Shown in pieces: positions 45,775 to 57,372 of a DNA stretch of 64,000 nt. A program made the position numbers and the translations under genes. The notes beneath the pieces were generated by a model. That model made no database searches, had not been told where the DNA came from, and saw only the letters and a program-made list of their open reading frames with translations. The first letter of the stretch is position 1. Each line of letters begins with the position of its first letter. The DNA comes from Ustilago trichophora. Its lineage: Eukaryota; Basidiomycota; Ustilaginomycetes; Ustilaginales; Ustilaginaceae. Location: positions 186,001 to 250,000 of the forward strand of contig OOIN01000015.1 of the NCBI GenBank assembly GCA_900323505.1, read 5' to 3'.

Positions 45775-47569
45775 TCCGATCGGAAGGAGCGTTTTGGAAT
45801 GGCGGCGCATTTTGATTGATCGATTTCCCTCTCGAGTTTGACAGCGCGCGCGTTGCGTCCCAAGAGGCATACGAACTGTAACTGACTTACTGCGAAATGC
45901 ACGCCCATCGCCCCATCCATCAGCCATCGGAGTTCACTCTCCGACAATCCACAATCAGCTACAGTACTGCACTTCATTGCGTTCATCTTGCTTGATAATA
46001 GCTTTAGTTGATCAACACTCGAAATGTGGCTACACACAATGTACCACCGGCTCAGCCTGTCGTTCTGCGGGGTCAAAGAAAGACCACAGAGCTTCAAATA
46101 GAGAGTGAAAGGGAGAGAGGGAGAGCCTCAAACGGTTGCCGCTGCACGAGGAACTCCGGCGATTTCAGAGGGGGGTTTTCCTTTTGATTTTGGTGTGTCT
46201 CTCTGACGCGCTGGCAACTCGCCTGTGTGTATTTGTGAAGACCCTTGCTGAGAATTGAAACCTCGCCTCGTCTCGCCTCTCCCTTTCAGAAAATTCGCAT
46301 TCCACGAGTTTCGACTCCTGCTAAGAGAGTTAACCTGAGTCCAACACCTATGCGCTCAGACCCTGACCCTATTGTATGCTGGCAAGATCAAACTCGAGAT
46401 CGCCCATTCGGTCTATCTTTTACACATTGTACGACCCTACGAAATCTTCCTTGTACTCCAACTTGTTTCTGCTTAGCAACAAAGCATGAAATTTACTCGC
46501 CAAACATGTCTTGTCAGTGTAGTAGAGCGTCAATCTTGAAGCCGATGTGAAATTTAAGTAAAAATAATATTAATACCGTGAAATGCTGTACAGTACAGTA
46601 CGGAAGAAAAGGGGGCTGAGGAGCTAAGGAGGAAGCGAGCTTATGAAATAGTGAGAGACTGCGATTTGCTGCCTTGTTGGTGTGTTTCGAATGGATTGCA
46701 ACGTCTACGCCCGCTGAAGCGACAGAAAGGTTGCCGACATCGAGGTACTTGACTTTGAAATTTCACAAGAAATGCACGCAACTCCTCACGCATCATAATT
46801 CCAATCAAAGGGTTTGTGCTCCCTTTGCTTCCCCCCTAAAAGTTGATCAAAGCCCCCTTCTTTCTTTGGTTGGTTCAATCACATTCTGTGCTGTGCTGTG
46901 CTGTGCTGACAAGAAAAAGAAAAAGAACAAAAACAAAAAAAAAACAAAAACAAAAAGAGGCAATTTCTCATTCCTGCTCGCCTGGCTTGTCCTCCTCGCC
47001 TCGCCTGACTGCTCCGTTCGATCTGATCCTCGTCCTCGTCCTCGTCCTCGTTCTCGTCCCTCCTGCTTATGCTCCTCCTGGCTTCCATTACCTGGCTAGC
47101 ATCTTTCCCTTTCGCTCTCGCTCTCTCTCGCTCAGATCGCATCTTCATCTCGTGTTGCTTTCCATCCCTTCCACCCACATTCCACCCTCCCGCCTTCCAG
47201 CAGCGACCCTCCTCCTCTTTCCTCTCCCTCTGTCTTCCGCCTGGTCACTGCTTACCTCCTCGTCACCACCCAACCGTTTCACTGGACCACCGATACGCCT
47301 CCCACCGGCCACTCTCAGTTCGACATTTATCCAACTTGGCCTCTACACTTTGGAGATCGACTTTTGACCCAACGCTGCTTGACCAAACCATCCTCGTCCT
47401 CGCTCGCTGTCGCACATCTCAGCTGGACTCCTCCGATCTCGTGTCCACCAGCACTGCTTTCTTCTACCAACTCTGGCCCTTCTCAAACTTCACCGGAGCA
47501 GTCTTCTGATCAACGGCCGCAGCGAGTCTGCACTTGGCCGTGGTCAGCCCCTCAACACCTTTGCACATC
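45215..47569. other. Long intergenic region upstream of the chitin synthase gene
   Basis: 2.35 kb without a supported gene. Features are a long GA tract at 45729-45772, TACAG elements near 45536-45545, 45958-45968 and 46588-46602, a TGTGC pentamer run near 46889-46910, an A-rich stretch near 46913-46957 and C/T-rich DNA from about 46975 on, which is likely the promoter and long leader of the chitin synthase. Confidence 0.5.
45729..45772. repeat. (GA)n dinucleotide microsatellite
   Basis: About 22 AG units in the region between two tandem genes, seen directly. Confidence 0.9.
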
Positions 47570-50500
47570 ATGTCGGCCGCTAATCCACCACCCGAGGATG
47601 TTGCCAGGCTCTCCCAGCTCGTCAACATCACTCCCGACACCATCTTTTCAGTTCTCCGCGATAGATTCTACTCTGGTCTCCCCTACACCGCCCTCTCCGA
47701 CTCGATCCTCGTCTCGGTCAACCCATATGCCTCGTCTGGAAACCGCAACAGCGATGACACCCTCCGCGAATACACAAGAGAGTACCGCGAAACCAACAAG
47801 CAGCTTCGCGGCGCTGCTCTGCCTCCACACATCTTTGGTCAGGCTTGCAATGCGTACTTTTACATGCGCCGTACTGGTCAAGATCAGAGCTTGCTCATGG
47901 CGTAAGTTTCTTTTGCAGGCTTCTTGGCGTGGCCATTCTCCAACATTCACTGACTCTCCTTCTGACTGTTCTTCCCGGCATCGTACATCTAACAGCGGTG
48001 ATACCTCGAGCGGAAAGAGCGAAGTACGTCGTCTCGCCATTCGAGCTCTCATCGACCTCAGCGTAGCAGCCCCAGGCAAGAAGGGCTCCAAGCTCGGTGT
48101 CCAGGTCCCCTCGGCAGAGTACATTCTTGAAGCTCTCGGAAACTCGCGCACTCTCGAAAACAGCAATGCTTCTCGCTTTGGCAAGTACACGGAACTCCAG
48201 TTCTCCGACTCGGGCAAGCTCGTCGGTGCCAAGACGCTAGACTACTACCTCGAAAAGAACCGCGTCGTCAGTGCCGCTTCCAGCGAACGCAACTTCCACA
48301 TCTTCCACTACATGGTTGCTGGTGCCTCGGAAGAGGAGAAGGAGTACTTGGGCATTCACGATGCTGCCCACTTCCGATACCTCGGCCAGGGCTCCCGCAA
48401 CAGGGACACCGAAGATGCCGCAAAGTTCAACAGGCTCAAGCAAGCTTTCAAGAATGTCGGCTTCTCCAAGCGTCACGTGGCTTCCATCTGCCAGGTTCTG
48501 GCTGCTATCCTCCACCTTGGCAACATTGAGTTCCACTATGATCGACAACGCACTCAGGATTCCGCTACGGTCCGCAACCCAGAGGTCCTCGACAAGGTCG
48601 CTGAATACCTCGGCATCCCCGCCAAGTCGCTCGAAGAGGCGCTCACCTACAAGACAAAGATGATCCGCAACGAGGTCTGCACCATCCTTCTCGACGCCGA
48701 TGGCGCATCCGACCACCGTGATGACCTCGCCAAGTCGCTCTACTCGCTTCTCTTTGCTTGGGTCAACGAAAGCTTGAACGAGAAGCTCTGCCGCGACGAC
48801 TTTGACACCTTTATCGGCCTCCTCGACCTGCCAGGCTTCCAGAACCTCTCCAGAGGCAACTCGCTCGATCAGTTCTGCGTCAACTTTGCTTGCGAAAACT
48901 TGCACCGCTTTATGCTCCGAAGCGTCTTCGAGAAGCGACGCGACGAATTCACCGATGAGGGCATCAACCACCTGTCGCCCGAGATCCCTTACTTTGACAA
49001 TGCAGAGACGCTCCGCCTTATGACCAACCAGCCCGGTGGTCTCATCCACATCATGGATGACCAGGCTCGAAGGATGCCCAAGAAGAGCGACCAGACCATG
49101 ATCGAAGCCTTTGGCAAGCGATGGGGCAACCATCCATCCTTCAAGGTCGGTCCCGCCGACCGCAGCGGATTTTCGAGCTTCACCATCAGCCACTACAACA
49201 GCGCCGTTACCTACACCAGCGAGAACCTCCTCGAGAAGAATAGCGAGGTCGTCAGTCCAGACTTTGTATCGCTGCTTCGAGGCAGCCAGCAGGAGCCCGG
49301 CAAGCTCGGTGGAGACCCCAACGCCACTCCCGGCTCCACCATCCCCTTCATCCGCGGCATCTTCAACACCAAGGTGCTCAAGACGCAGTCGCATCCCAAG
49401 AACGAACAGACCATCGTTGCGGCTCAGCAGTCTGTCAGGCCCATGCGTGCGCCCTCTACGCGTCGACCCAACCGTGCCGGCACCGTCAAGCGAAGCAACA
49501 CGGTCAGAAAGGGCAACAACGACGACGACGACTCGGATGACGATGCTGCAGACGCTGACGCTTCGACTTCCAAGAAGAATGGTGTTCGATGCGTTGCAGG
49601 CGATTTCCGTGGCGCCTTGGAGCTGTTGTTGGAGACGCTCGAGGAGACCAAGACCTGGTTCACCCTTTGCATCCGACCTAACGACAACCAGCTGCCCAAC
49701 CAGTTTGAAGCTCGAGTCGTCAAGCAGCAGATCACTACTCTTGGCCTTTCCGAGATGTCGCGCAAGCTTCTCAACGAGTACAGTGTCAGCATGACCTACG
49801 AGGAGTTCTGCCAGCGATATGCCGACGTTCCGTCTCTCGAGGCCATCCAGATGCGTGGTGCTGTCTCTGGCGAGGCAAAGCAAAAGTTCTCGGCCGCACG
49901 AGAGGTCATGTCGTGGTCCGACGAGGAAGCTGCTTCGGGTCGTGTCAAAGTCTTCCTGTCTCATGGTGCTTTCCGCGAGCTCGAGGATGAGCTGCGTGCT
50001 GCTGACCCAGAGGAAGTCAAGAACAACGAGAGGCGAGCTCTGCTTGATGCCGACGCGGCCGCACGTGGCGAGTCGGATCCCTTTTCGCCCGTCGCTGTAC
50101 TGGCTGACGACTACACTCGCAGCCGCAGCAACGACTTTGTTGGTGCTTACGGCGATCCTTTCAAGGAGCGTTCGTCGGTTGCCCTTCCTCTGGTTGGGGG
50201 AGGTGCTGCCGAAAACGATGATGGACTCGAGGAAGTCAAGAGTGAATACTCGGGTGTCTCTGGTACACTTCCCAGGCGTAGCTACGGTGGAGGACTCAGC
50301 GGTGCCGCCTCGGTCATTGGATCCGAGGCGTATGCTCCTTCTCGTAACATGTTTGCCGACATGGGCAAAAACGGTCTCAACGAGAAGGCTGGCACTGCTG
50401 CATTCACCGAAGAGCCGCTTGGCGAAGTGGCCGAAGAGGTCGGTGTAACCGCGACCCGTCGAAAGTGGGTCGCCTTCACCTGGGCCGTCACCTTCTGGAT

Positions 50501-53500
50501 TCCTTCCTTCATCCTCAAACGCTTCCGTTCCTTCAAGAGGCCCGACATCCGCATGGCATGGCGTGAAAAACTCGCCATCAACCTCATCATCTGGTTCATC
50601 TGCGGTTGCGCCGTCTTTGTCATCGTCGTCCTTGGAAACCTCATCTGCCCGAAACAGCACGTCTACAGCCCGACCGAATTTGCCACACACAAAGGTGATT
50701 CATCCTTTACGTCCATCCGTGGTGAAGTGTTCGACCTCAGCAACCTCGTTCGCAGCCACCGGGGTGTCGTGCCTGTCGTACCAGCCAACTCGATCCTTGC
50801 CTACGCCGGAGAAGATGCCACTCCGATCTTCCCTGTCCAGGTCAATGCGCTCTGCAACGGTGTCGATGGCAATGTCAGCCCTTGGGTCCAGCTCTCCAAC
50901 GAGAACTCGACCGACAAGAATGCTCAGTATCACGACTTTCGATCCTACCATGTGGACGACCCGCGACCTGACTGGTACTACGAGACCATGTGGCTCTTGC
51001 GCTCCAACTACCGTGTTGGTTTCATGGGCTACACTGGCGATGGTATCCGCGACATTCTTGGCGAAGGACGAACTGTAGCTATCTATCGCGGTGACATCTA
51101 TGAGGTGACGGACTACATCAAGCAAGGCAATCAGGGTGTGCTCAGGGCGCCTGACGGCTTCCAGGCTCCTGCCAATACCAACCGCAAGTTTATGAGCGAC
51201 GCCATCATCAGCCTCATCGCCCAGAACCCGGGTAAGGATATCACCAAGCAGCTCGACAGCCTGCCTCTGGACCCGGACGTTCTCGAACGTCAACGAGTCT
51301 GTCTGCGAAACTTGTACTTCATCGGCAAGGTTGATCACCGTAACTCGCCGCAGTGCCGATTCTCGCAGTACATTCTCCTGGCGTTGTCGCTCTTCATGGT
51401 TGCCATTCTCGGTTTCAAGTTCCTTGCTGCTCTTCAGTTCGGCCGTGCCCGAAAGCCAGAGGATCACGACAAGTTTGTCATCTGCCAGGTCCCTTGTTAC
51501 ACGGAAGGAGAGGAATCGATGCGCAAGACGATCAACTCGCTGGCTGCCCTCAAGTACGACGACAAGCGCAAGTTGCTCTTTATCATTTGCGACGGTATGA
51601 TTGTCGGTTCCGGTAACGATCGTCCCACTCCCCGTATTGTGCTCGACATTCTTGGTGCTGATCCCAACTTGGAGCCAGAGGCGCTCAGCTTCCTTTCGCT
51701 CGGCGAAGGCAGCAAGCAGCACAACATGGCCAAGATCTACAGCGGTCTCTACGAGCACCACGGTCACGTTGTCCCCTACATTGTCGTTGTCAAGTGTGGT
51801 AAGCCCTCGGAGCGCTCGCGACCCGGTAACCGTGGTAAGCGTGACTCCCAGCTGGTTCTCATGCGATTCCTCAACAAGGTGCACTTTGGTTTGCCCATGA
51901 ACCCGATGGAGCTCGAGATCTACCACCAGATCAAGAATGTCATCGGAGTCAACCCAAGCTTCTACGAGTACATTCTGCAGGTTGATGCCGATACCGAAGT
52001 CGAGGCCATGTCGCTCAACCGATTCATCTCGGCATTCATCCGCGACAAGAAGGTCATCGGTCTTTGCGGTGAGACAGCATTGTCGAACGCCAAGGCGAGC
52101 ATCATCACCATGCTTCAGGTCTACGAGTACTACATTTCGCATTACTTGGCCAAGGCGTTCGAGTCTCTATTCGGATCCGTCACCTGTCTGCCCGGTTGTT
52201 TCTCCATGTTCCGAATCCGCACTCCCGACACCCACCGACCTCTGTTCATCGCTTCGTCCATTGTCGAGGATTACGCCGAGAACCGCGTCGACACGCTGCA
52301 CACCAAAAACCTGCTCCACCTCGGTGAGGATCGATATCTGACGACGTTGGTGCTCAAGCACTTTGGCAAGTACAAGACCATCTTCGTACGCGATTGCAAG
52401 GCTTGGACCGTCGCTCCCGATGATTGGAAGGTGCTGCTCTCGCAGCGTCGACGATGGATCAACTCGACCGTACACAACTTGGTCGAGCTCATCTTTACTC
52501 CTGGTCTCTGCGGTTTCTGTCTCTTCTCGATGCGATTCGTCGTCTTTATCGATTTGCTGTCGACCGTCATTGCCCCCGTTACGGTGGCGTACATTGTCTA
52601 CTTGATCGTGCTGGTGGCTACACAGAACGGTACCATCCCGCTGACGGCTATCATCATGCTAGCTGCCATCTACGGTTGCCAGGCCATCATCTTCTTGCTC
52701 AACCGCAAGTTCGAGATGATTGGCTGGATGGTTGTCTACATTATTGGTATTCCGATCTGGTCGCTCTTCCTGCCTCTATACTCTTTCTGGCACATGGACG
52801 ACTTCTCATGGGGTAACACGCGTGTCGTTATGGGCGAAAAGGGCCAGAAGGTGGTTGTCCACGAAGAAGGTACCTTTGACCCTAGCGAGATCCCTCTGCA
52901 GACCTGGACCGACTACGAGAACGAGCTCTGGGAGCGCAACTCGGCGCGATCCATCGGATCGATCATCGAGGCTGCTCGAGCGGAGAACAAGTCGCTCGGA
53001 TCGCGAGCTGGATCGCAGTACGCACCAAGTCTCTACGGACAGCCCATGTTGCCCAACAACGGCAGCTTTGGACACAGCCCTTCGCCTTCGTTTGGTGGAA
53101 CACCATCGCAATTTGGTGGATTCGCTACCGGCCCTGGTTCTCAGATTGGCGGTTACTTCCCTCAAGATCCTGCTCGTCAGTCGACGTACAGCTTGGGTGG
53201 TATGCAGGGCGCGTACGGCGGACAGGCCATGTCGATGTACGGCTTGCCTCCCAGTTCGACTTACGGCATGCCCACTGGTGGAAGCGGTTTCATGCCTCAG
53301 CCTTTCAACACCACGGCTAGTATGTATGGCTATCCTCAGCAGGCTACGCAGTCGGTGTACGGTGGTTCGCAGCTTGGTTTTGGTGGATTTGTTGACCCGC
53401 AGCAGCAGCAGCAGCACCAGCAACAAATGCAACAACCACGCATGTCGGGCAGTGGTGGCAGCCAGAGCCCTCCTCGTGACACTGGAGCTGGTGCTTCTGC

Positions 53501-53690
53501 CACAACAGGCGGTCTGCCATCCGACAGCCAGATCAAACTCGACATTCGCAGCCTGATCGCCGAATCGGATCTGACTACAATCACCAAGAAACAGCTGCGT
53601 GCCAAACTCGAACAGAAGTACGCTACCTCGATCGAGTCCAAGAAAGCATTCATCAATGCCGAGATCGAACAGGTTCTCTCAGAGTCTTGA
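47570..53690 (+). CDS. mcs1: Class V chitin synthase with N-terminal myosin motor domain
   Basis: Two exons, 47570-47901 and 47996-53690, with a 94-nt GT-AG intron just before the motor P-loop; 2008 residues. Domain order: myosin head-like domain (about 15-790) starting TPDTIFSVLRDRFYSGLPYT with P-loop GDTSSGKSE (112-120); transmembrane segments near 935-990; a cytochrome b5-like segment near 1000-1060; the family-2 glycosyltransferase chitin synthase domain with VDADTE (from 1440), EDRYLTT (1555-1561) and QRRRW (1594-1598); membrane spans; a Gly/Ser/Gln-rich segment; and a DEK C-terminal helical domain (last 60 residues). It polymerises UDP-GlcNAc into cell-wall chitin at growth sites. In U. 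maydis the orthologue Mcs1 is needed for virulence, while its motor is reported dispensable for vesicle motility. The P-loop differs from canonical GESGAGKT. Confidence 0.97.
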
Positions 53691-54217
53691 TTTTCCAACC
53701 TCTTAAGCCAGCTCCTTACGCTGTAGCTGCAGGACACTCCCCCTTAGTCGTCCGATCTTCCTTTTTATGAAGTTCTCATTCCTTTTCTTGCAATTCTTCA
53801 ATGGACACTCTTTGTTTGGTTAAGCGCCGTCTTTTGGTTGGCTGTGAAAGTTGTGTGATCCTAGTCAAGACGGTCCATACGAGGGCTAAATACCACTGAT
53901 GTTGTCATTTATGCAAGCCAATATCGGTCCAGATTGAAGGGACACAGCAAGATTTAGATTGACAAAACAGCCTGCACCAATGAACGACTTTGACTGCCAT
54001 CGGCAACCCAATCTTGCATCGTGTCAGGTTTTGGTTGTATCCTTCGCTCTACCCGCTACGGCGGTACTAGCTCTCCACTTCTTCCCCTCAATCTTCTACT
54101 CACCTTGTAAGGTTGTTGTACAAACAAATCACGCCAAACTGAACAAAACAGCCAATTGACATTCAAGAAGCTCTCCTCTGATCAACTGATGAACAAAATT
54201 CCAACTCTACCTTCCCG

Positions 54218-54252
<35 letters not shown>

Positions 54253-54274
54253 CCTCCTAAACCCCCACAAGTTC
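53691..54274. other. Convergent 3' region between mcs1 and TFIIF alpha
   Basis: Contains a run of 28 A residues at 54221-54248 close to the stop codon of the minus-strand gene. No gene is supported. Confidence 0.55.
54221..54248. repeat. Poly-A tract (28 A)
   Basis: Uninterrupted A run 27 nt beyond the TFIIF alpha stop codon (T run in its sense). No target-site duplication or retroelement sequence is visible beside it. Confidence 0.95.
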
Positions 54275-56704
54275 TTAGAATCCATCTTTGAGCTTTAACC
54301 GATTGGTAGATTTATCCATCACCGCCACTTTCCTAACAGCTGCACTGAGTTGATCCTTGATGTGCGGTTCACTTTTCAACCTTTTTCTAAAGTGTTGTAC
54401 CAGTTCGCTGGTATTTGCGATTTTGCCGTCTCGAATCAGCTGGATGATTTCGGCCTCGACTGCGTTTGCGGGGGTACGCGGAGCAGTTGGGCTTCCTGCA
54501 CGTGAGCCTCGTTTGGATGCCGGGGGTGAAGAGGTGCCAGGTGACGCGGCACGGGAGGAAGTCGTGCCTGTCTTGGCTCGTTTGGCTTCCGCCCGGTTGG
54601 CACTGGCAGTAGCGGGGGAAGAGGACGAGGTGGGTGTGGCCGGTGTGGCGGGTGAATCCGCTCGTCGTTTCAGACCGGACGAACCACCATTACCACCAGA
54701 GGTGGAAGTCTCAGAAGAGACAGGGGGTGACTCGGCTCGACCAGGACTAACGCTCCTCGCCAAACTAGGACTCGACGATCGACTGACTTGCTTGCTTCCG
54801 ATCTTGGAAGCTCCTCGGGTAGGACTGGTAGCACGCTGGGCGAGACTGGCATGTCCTGCTCCTGGGCGCGATTGTTGTGGTTGCTGCTGCTGCGTTTGAA
54901 CACCGCCGAGAATGACGGGCTTCTTCTCGACGCGATCGGTGGGGGTGTTGGATCCAGATCCCGTGCCAGGGGTGGTGGAAGATTTGCCTTTCGTCTTGGC
55001 CGCTTCCTTTTCCTTCTTCTCGCGTTCTTCACGTGCAAGCTGGATGGCCTTTTCAGGATTGGCAACGTACGATTCTTCCTCGTCCTCATCCGAGTCATCC
55101 GTCGCATACGGATTACGTCCATCATCGTCCTTCTCATACGCTTCGTTACCTTCGCGCTTAGCCAAGGCTCTCATGATCTTCATCATCTGTTTACCGCTTC
55201 CCGTCAAAATCTGATTCTCGTCTTCCGGTGCGCTCGCCTCATCGGCTGCTTCTTCGTCATCGCCCATATTGTTGGCACGGGCCATCTCGCGCTTGAGTCG
55301 TTCTTCGAGTTCTTTCGCCTCCTCATCGTCTACGACGTCGGCTTCGGGATCGTGTATTTCCTCGTCATCGGCGAATTCTTCTTCGTAGTCGAGCTCGTCA
55401 TATCCTGCACCTGGACTGTCTTCCCTCTTCCTCCTACGGCCAGCATTGCCATCGTCATCATCGTCACCTCGCAACAGCTCTCCACCATGCACCGCCATGA
55501 GGTTTCGTCTTCGACCCGCACCAAACGACATACCCGTGGGCAAGGAGAGCTGATTCACCTGCGGCCAGTTGCGCCAAGCCGCACTGTCTTCCTGTTTAGT
55601 CACCGAAGATGAGCCGGCAGCGATGGGCTTGTTGCGCAAAGCCCAACGGTCCATTTCTTTGGTCTTTTGGTACTTTTGATATTCTTGCTCGACTTGCTCG
55701 TTGGTCATGGTCGAGTGTTTGGGTTTTTGAAGGAACTTGTACATGCGCGAGACGGGGACCACTTTGAATCCTCCGGCGTCGCGCTCGTCGAATACGAAGA
55801 GGACGTGAAGGGAAGATGCTTCGGAGCTGGAATCGCCTTCGAGCTTGCCGATCCACGGTGCGTGTGATGTGGATGAAGAAGAAGAAGAGGTGGAAGCACC
55901 GGATTCTTGCTTGATACCGTCTTCACCCTTGATGGCAGATTTGGAGTCTTGCATCTTGACATCGCCGTTGGCATCGGCGTTGTTGGTGCTGCTGCCGGTT
56001 CGCTTGGCCTTGAGCTCGTCAATGTGGTCCTGCAAAGCGCGGGCACCGGTGGGGATGGGAGTGCGGATGCTCTCCCATTCTTCCGAGGTTTCGAAGTCTT
56101 CGAGCACCCACGGGAAGTGTTCTTCCTTCATCGTCTTTCTGGCACTGTCGGCAGCCTTGTGAATTTCTCTGACTTTCTTCTTGAAGAGCTTGCTCTTGGG
56201 TGGTCGAGCACTTCCACCGGGGGCGATGAGGTTTTGATCGGCACCGGGACCTTTGGCGGCGACTTCCTTCTTGATCACGTCTTCGATGCGCTGCAAATCG
56301 TCATCGGGACCAGGCCAGGTGAGCAGCTGACCATCTTTACCCATCATTGGTCTGTTATACTTGTCTGTGATAGGATCTCCTGGATTGGGACGGGGAAGCT
56401 TGAGCCGAGGAGGATTCTTCCTGTTGAGCTTGAGAGGCGGGATGAACTGGGAAGTGTCGTTGGGGTCGACTCGAGTGTGATGCGCAAACTTCATAAGATG
56501 GGTGAGCCATTGTCCGCAGTTGGTGGATAGCAAGGGGATGTCTCGATATGTGGTAGGTGGAGGAGGTGGAAGATCCTTCTTGTCCTCTTCGGCTTTGAGG
56601 TTGGATCGAGGATGGCCATTGGCAGGACGGGCTCTTTGTGATGCTGCCGTTGTGGCTCGCCCATTCTCGCTCTTGACGTTGGGCTCTGATTTGACAGGAG
56701 GCAT
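54275..56704 (-). CDS. TFG1: Transcription initiation factor TFIIF subunit alpha (RAP74/Tfg1)
   Basis: Single exon on the minus strand, 809 residues from the ATG at 56704 (MPPVKSEPNVKSENGRATT). TFIIF binds RNA polymerase II, helps place it at promoters and aids elongation. The N-terminal dimerisation part shows FPWVLEDFETSEEWESI and APWIGKLEGDSSSEASSLHV, then VLFVFDERDAGGFKVVPVSR and MYKFLQK, the RAP74 triple-barrel signature with a long insertion. A highly charged centre follows (DELDYEEEFADDEE, DSDEDEEESY). A Ser/Pro-rich linker leads to the C-terminal winged helix (EAEIIQLIRDGKIANTSELV, HFRKRLKSEP), which contacts the Fcp1 phosphatase in other species. The gene is divergent from the thymidylate kinase gene. 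Confidence 0.95.
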   Translation of the reverse strand: MPPVKSEPNVKSENGRATTAASQRARPANGHPRSNLKAEEDKKDLPPPPPTTYRDIPLLSTNCGQWLTHLMKFAHHTRVDPNDTSQFIPPLKLNRKNPPRLKLPRPNPGDPITDKYNRPMMGKDGQLLTWPGPDDDLQRIEDVIKKEVAAKGPGADQNLIAPGGSARPPKSKLFKKKVREIHKAADSARKTMKEEHFPWVLEDFETSEEWESIRTPIPTGARALQDHIDELKAKRTGSSTNNADANGDVKMQDSKSAIKGEDGIKQESGASTSSSSSSTSHAPWIGKLEGDSSSEASSLHVLFVFDERDAGGFKVVPVSRMYKFLQKPKHSTMTNEQVEQEYQKYQKTKEMDRWALRNKPIAAGSSSVTKQEDSAAWRNWPQVNQLSLPTGMSFGAGRRRNLMAVHGGELLRGDDDDDGNAGRRRKREDSPGAGYDELDYEEEFADDEEIHDPEADVVDDEEAKELEERLKREMARANNMGDDEEAADEASAPEDENQILTGSGKQMMKIMRALAKREGNEAYEKDDDGRNPYATDDSDEDEEESYVANPEKAIQLAREEREKKEKEAAKTKGKSSTTPGTGSGSNTPTDRVEKKPVILGGVQTQQQQPQQSRPGAGHASLAQRATSPTRGASKIGSKQVSRSSSPSLARSVSPGRAESPPVSSETSTSGGNGGSSGLKRRADSPATPATPTSSSSPATASANRAEAKRAKTGTTSSRAASPGTSSPPASKRGSRAGSPTAPRTPANAVEAEIIQLIRDGKIANTSELVQHFRKRLKSEPHIKDQLSAAVRKVAVMDKSTNRLKLKDGF

Positions 56705-56988
56705 GGTGGACACGCTTGCTTGCTTGCTTGCTTGTTTGCTTGCTTGCCTCCAAAGTACAAGTCGATGGTGAGCGGGAAGGAAGCAATTCTCAGAGTATGG
56801 GCGTGTAGTGTGTAATATGTGTACGACTGAGCGACTCCACTTTTTTTTGGAAGCAACCAAATGCAGTTTAGGTCTCTCGCACGGATCGCCTTTTGTGTCT
56901 CTCTGTTCCTCTCTCCACACGGGACAGGCACAAAGCACAACAACTCACAAACGCGTCTCGGCAGTGCAAAAGCCAAGCCAAGCCAAGC

Positions 56989-57046
<58 letters not shown>

Positions 57047-57372
57047 ACCCTGAAAATGTGATGGATTGAATGAAATAACCTCTTAGCATTTCATTTCCCT
57101 CAAAGTCACACACACACACACTCCTTCGACTCTCGGCAACCGATCCGAACCGAACAGCAGCGTCATATTCTTGGCTGAGCATTTGTACTCTCACCACCAT
57201 CCTATCCAAACGGTCCTTACAAACACCCTTCTGCAAGTCTCGCTCTACGGCAACATGGCATTCGAATACTAAAAGGGCTACATCGCCTCTTCTCGCTCCT
57301 CACTCCACCCAAGACACCTGGCACACACTTACACCTCCAACTCGCAGCTATCTCGGTCATCCGTAACTAACC
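56705..57372. other. Divergent promoter region of TFG1 and the thymidylate kinase gene
   Basis: Carries a GCTT tetramer run at about 56717-56749 just upstream of the TFG1 start, AAGCC pentamers near 56970-56988 and the long GA tract at 56991-57042. Confidence 0.6.
56991..57042. repeat. (GA)26 dinucleotide microsatellite in a divergent promoter
   Basis: Perfect GA run of about 26 units, the longest dinucleotide repeat in the window. Confidence 0.95.

Noticed and set aside
48237..52142. 817- and 480-codon minus-strand open frames opposite mcs1
   Set aside because: Shadows of the chitin synthase coding strand; no domain or signal and no supporting spacing.
54221..54248. Poly-A run as a sign of a retroposed element
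   Set aside because: No retroelement or processed gene precedes it, and no target-site duplication is visible.
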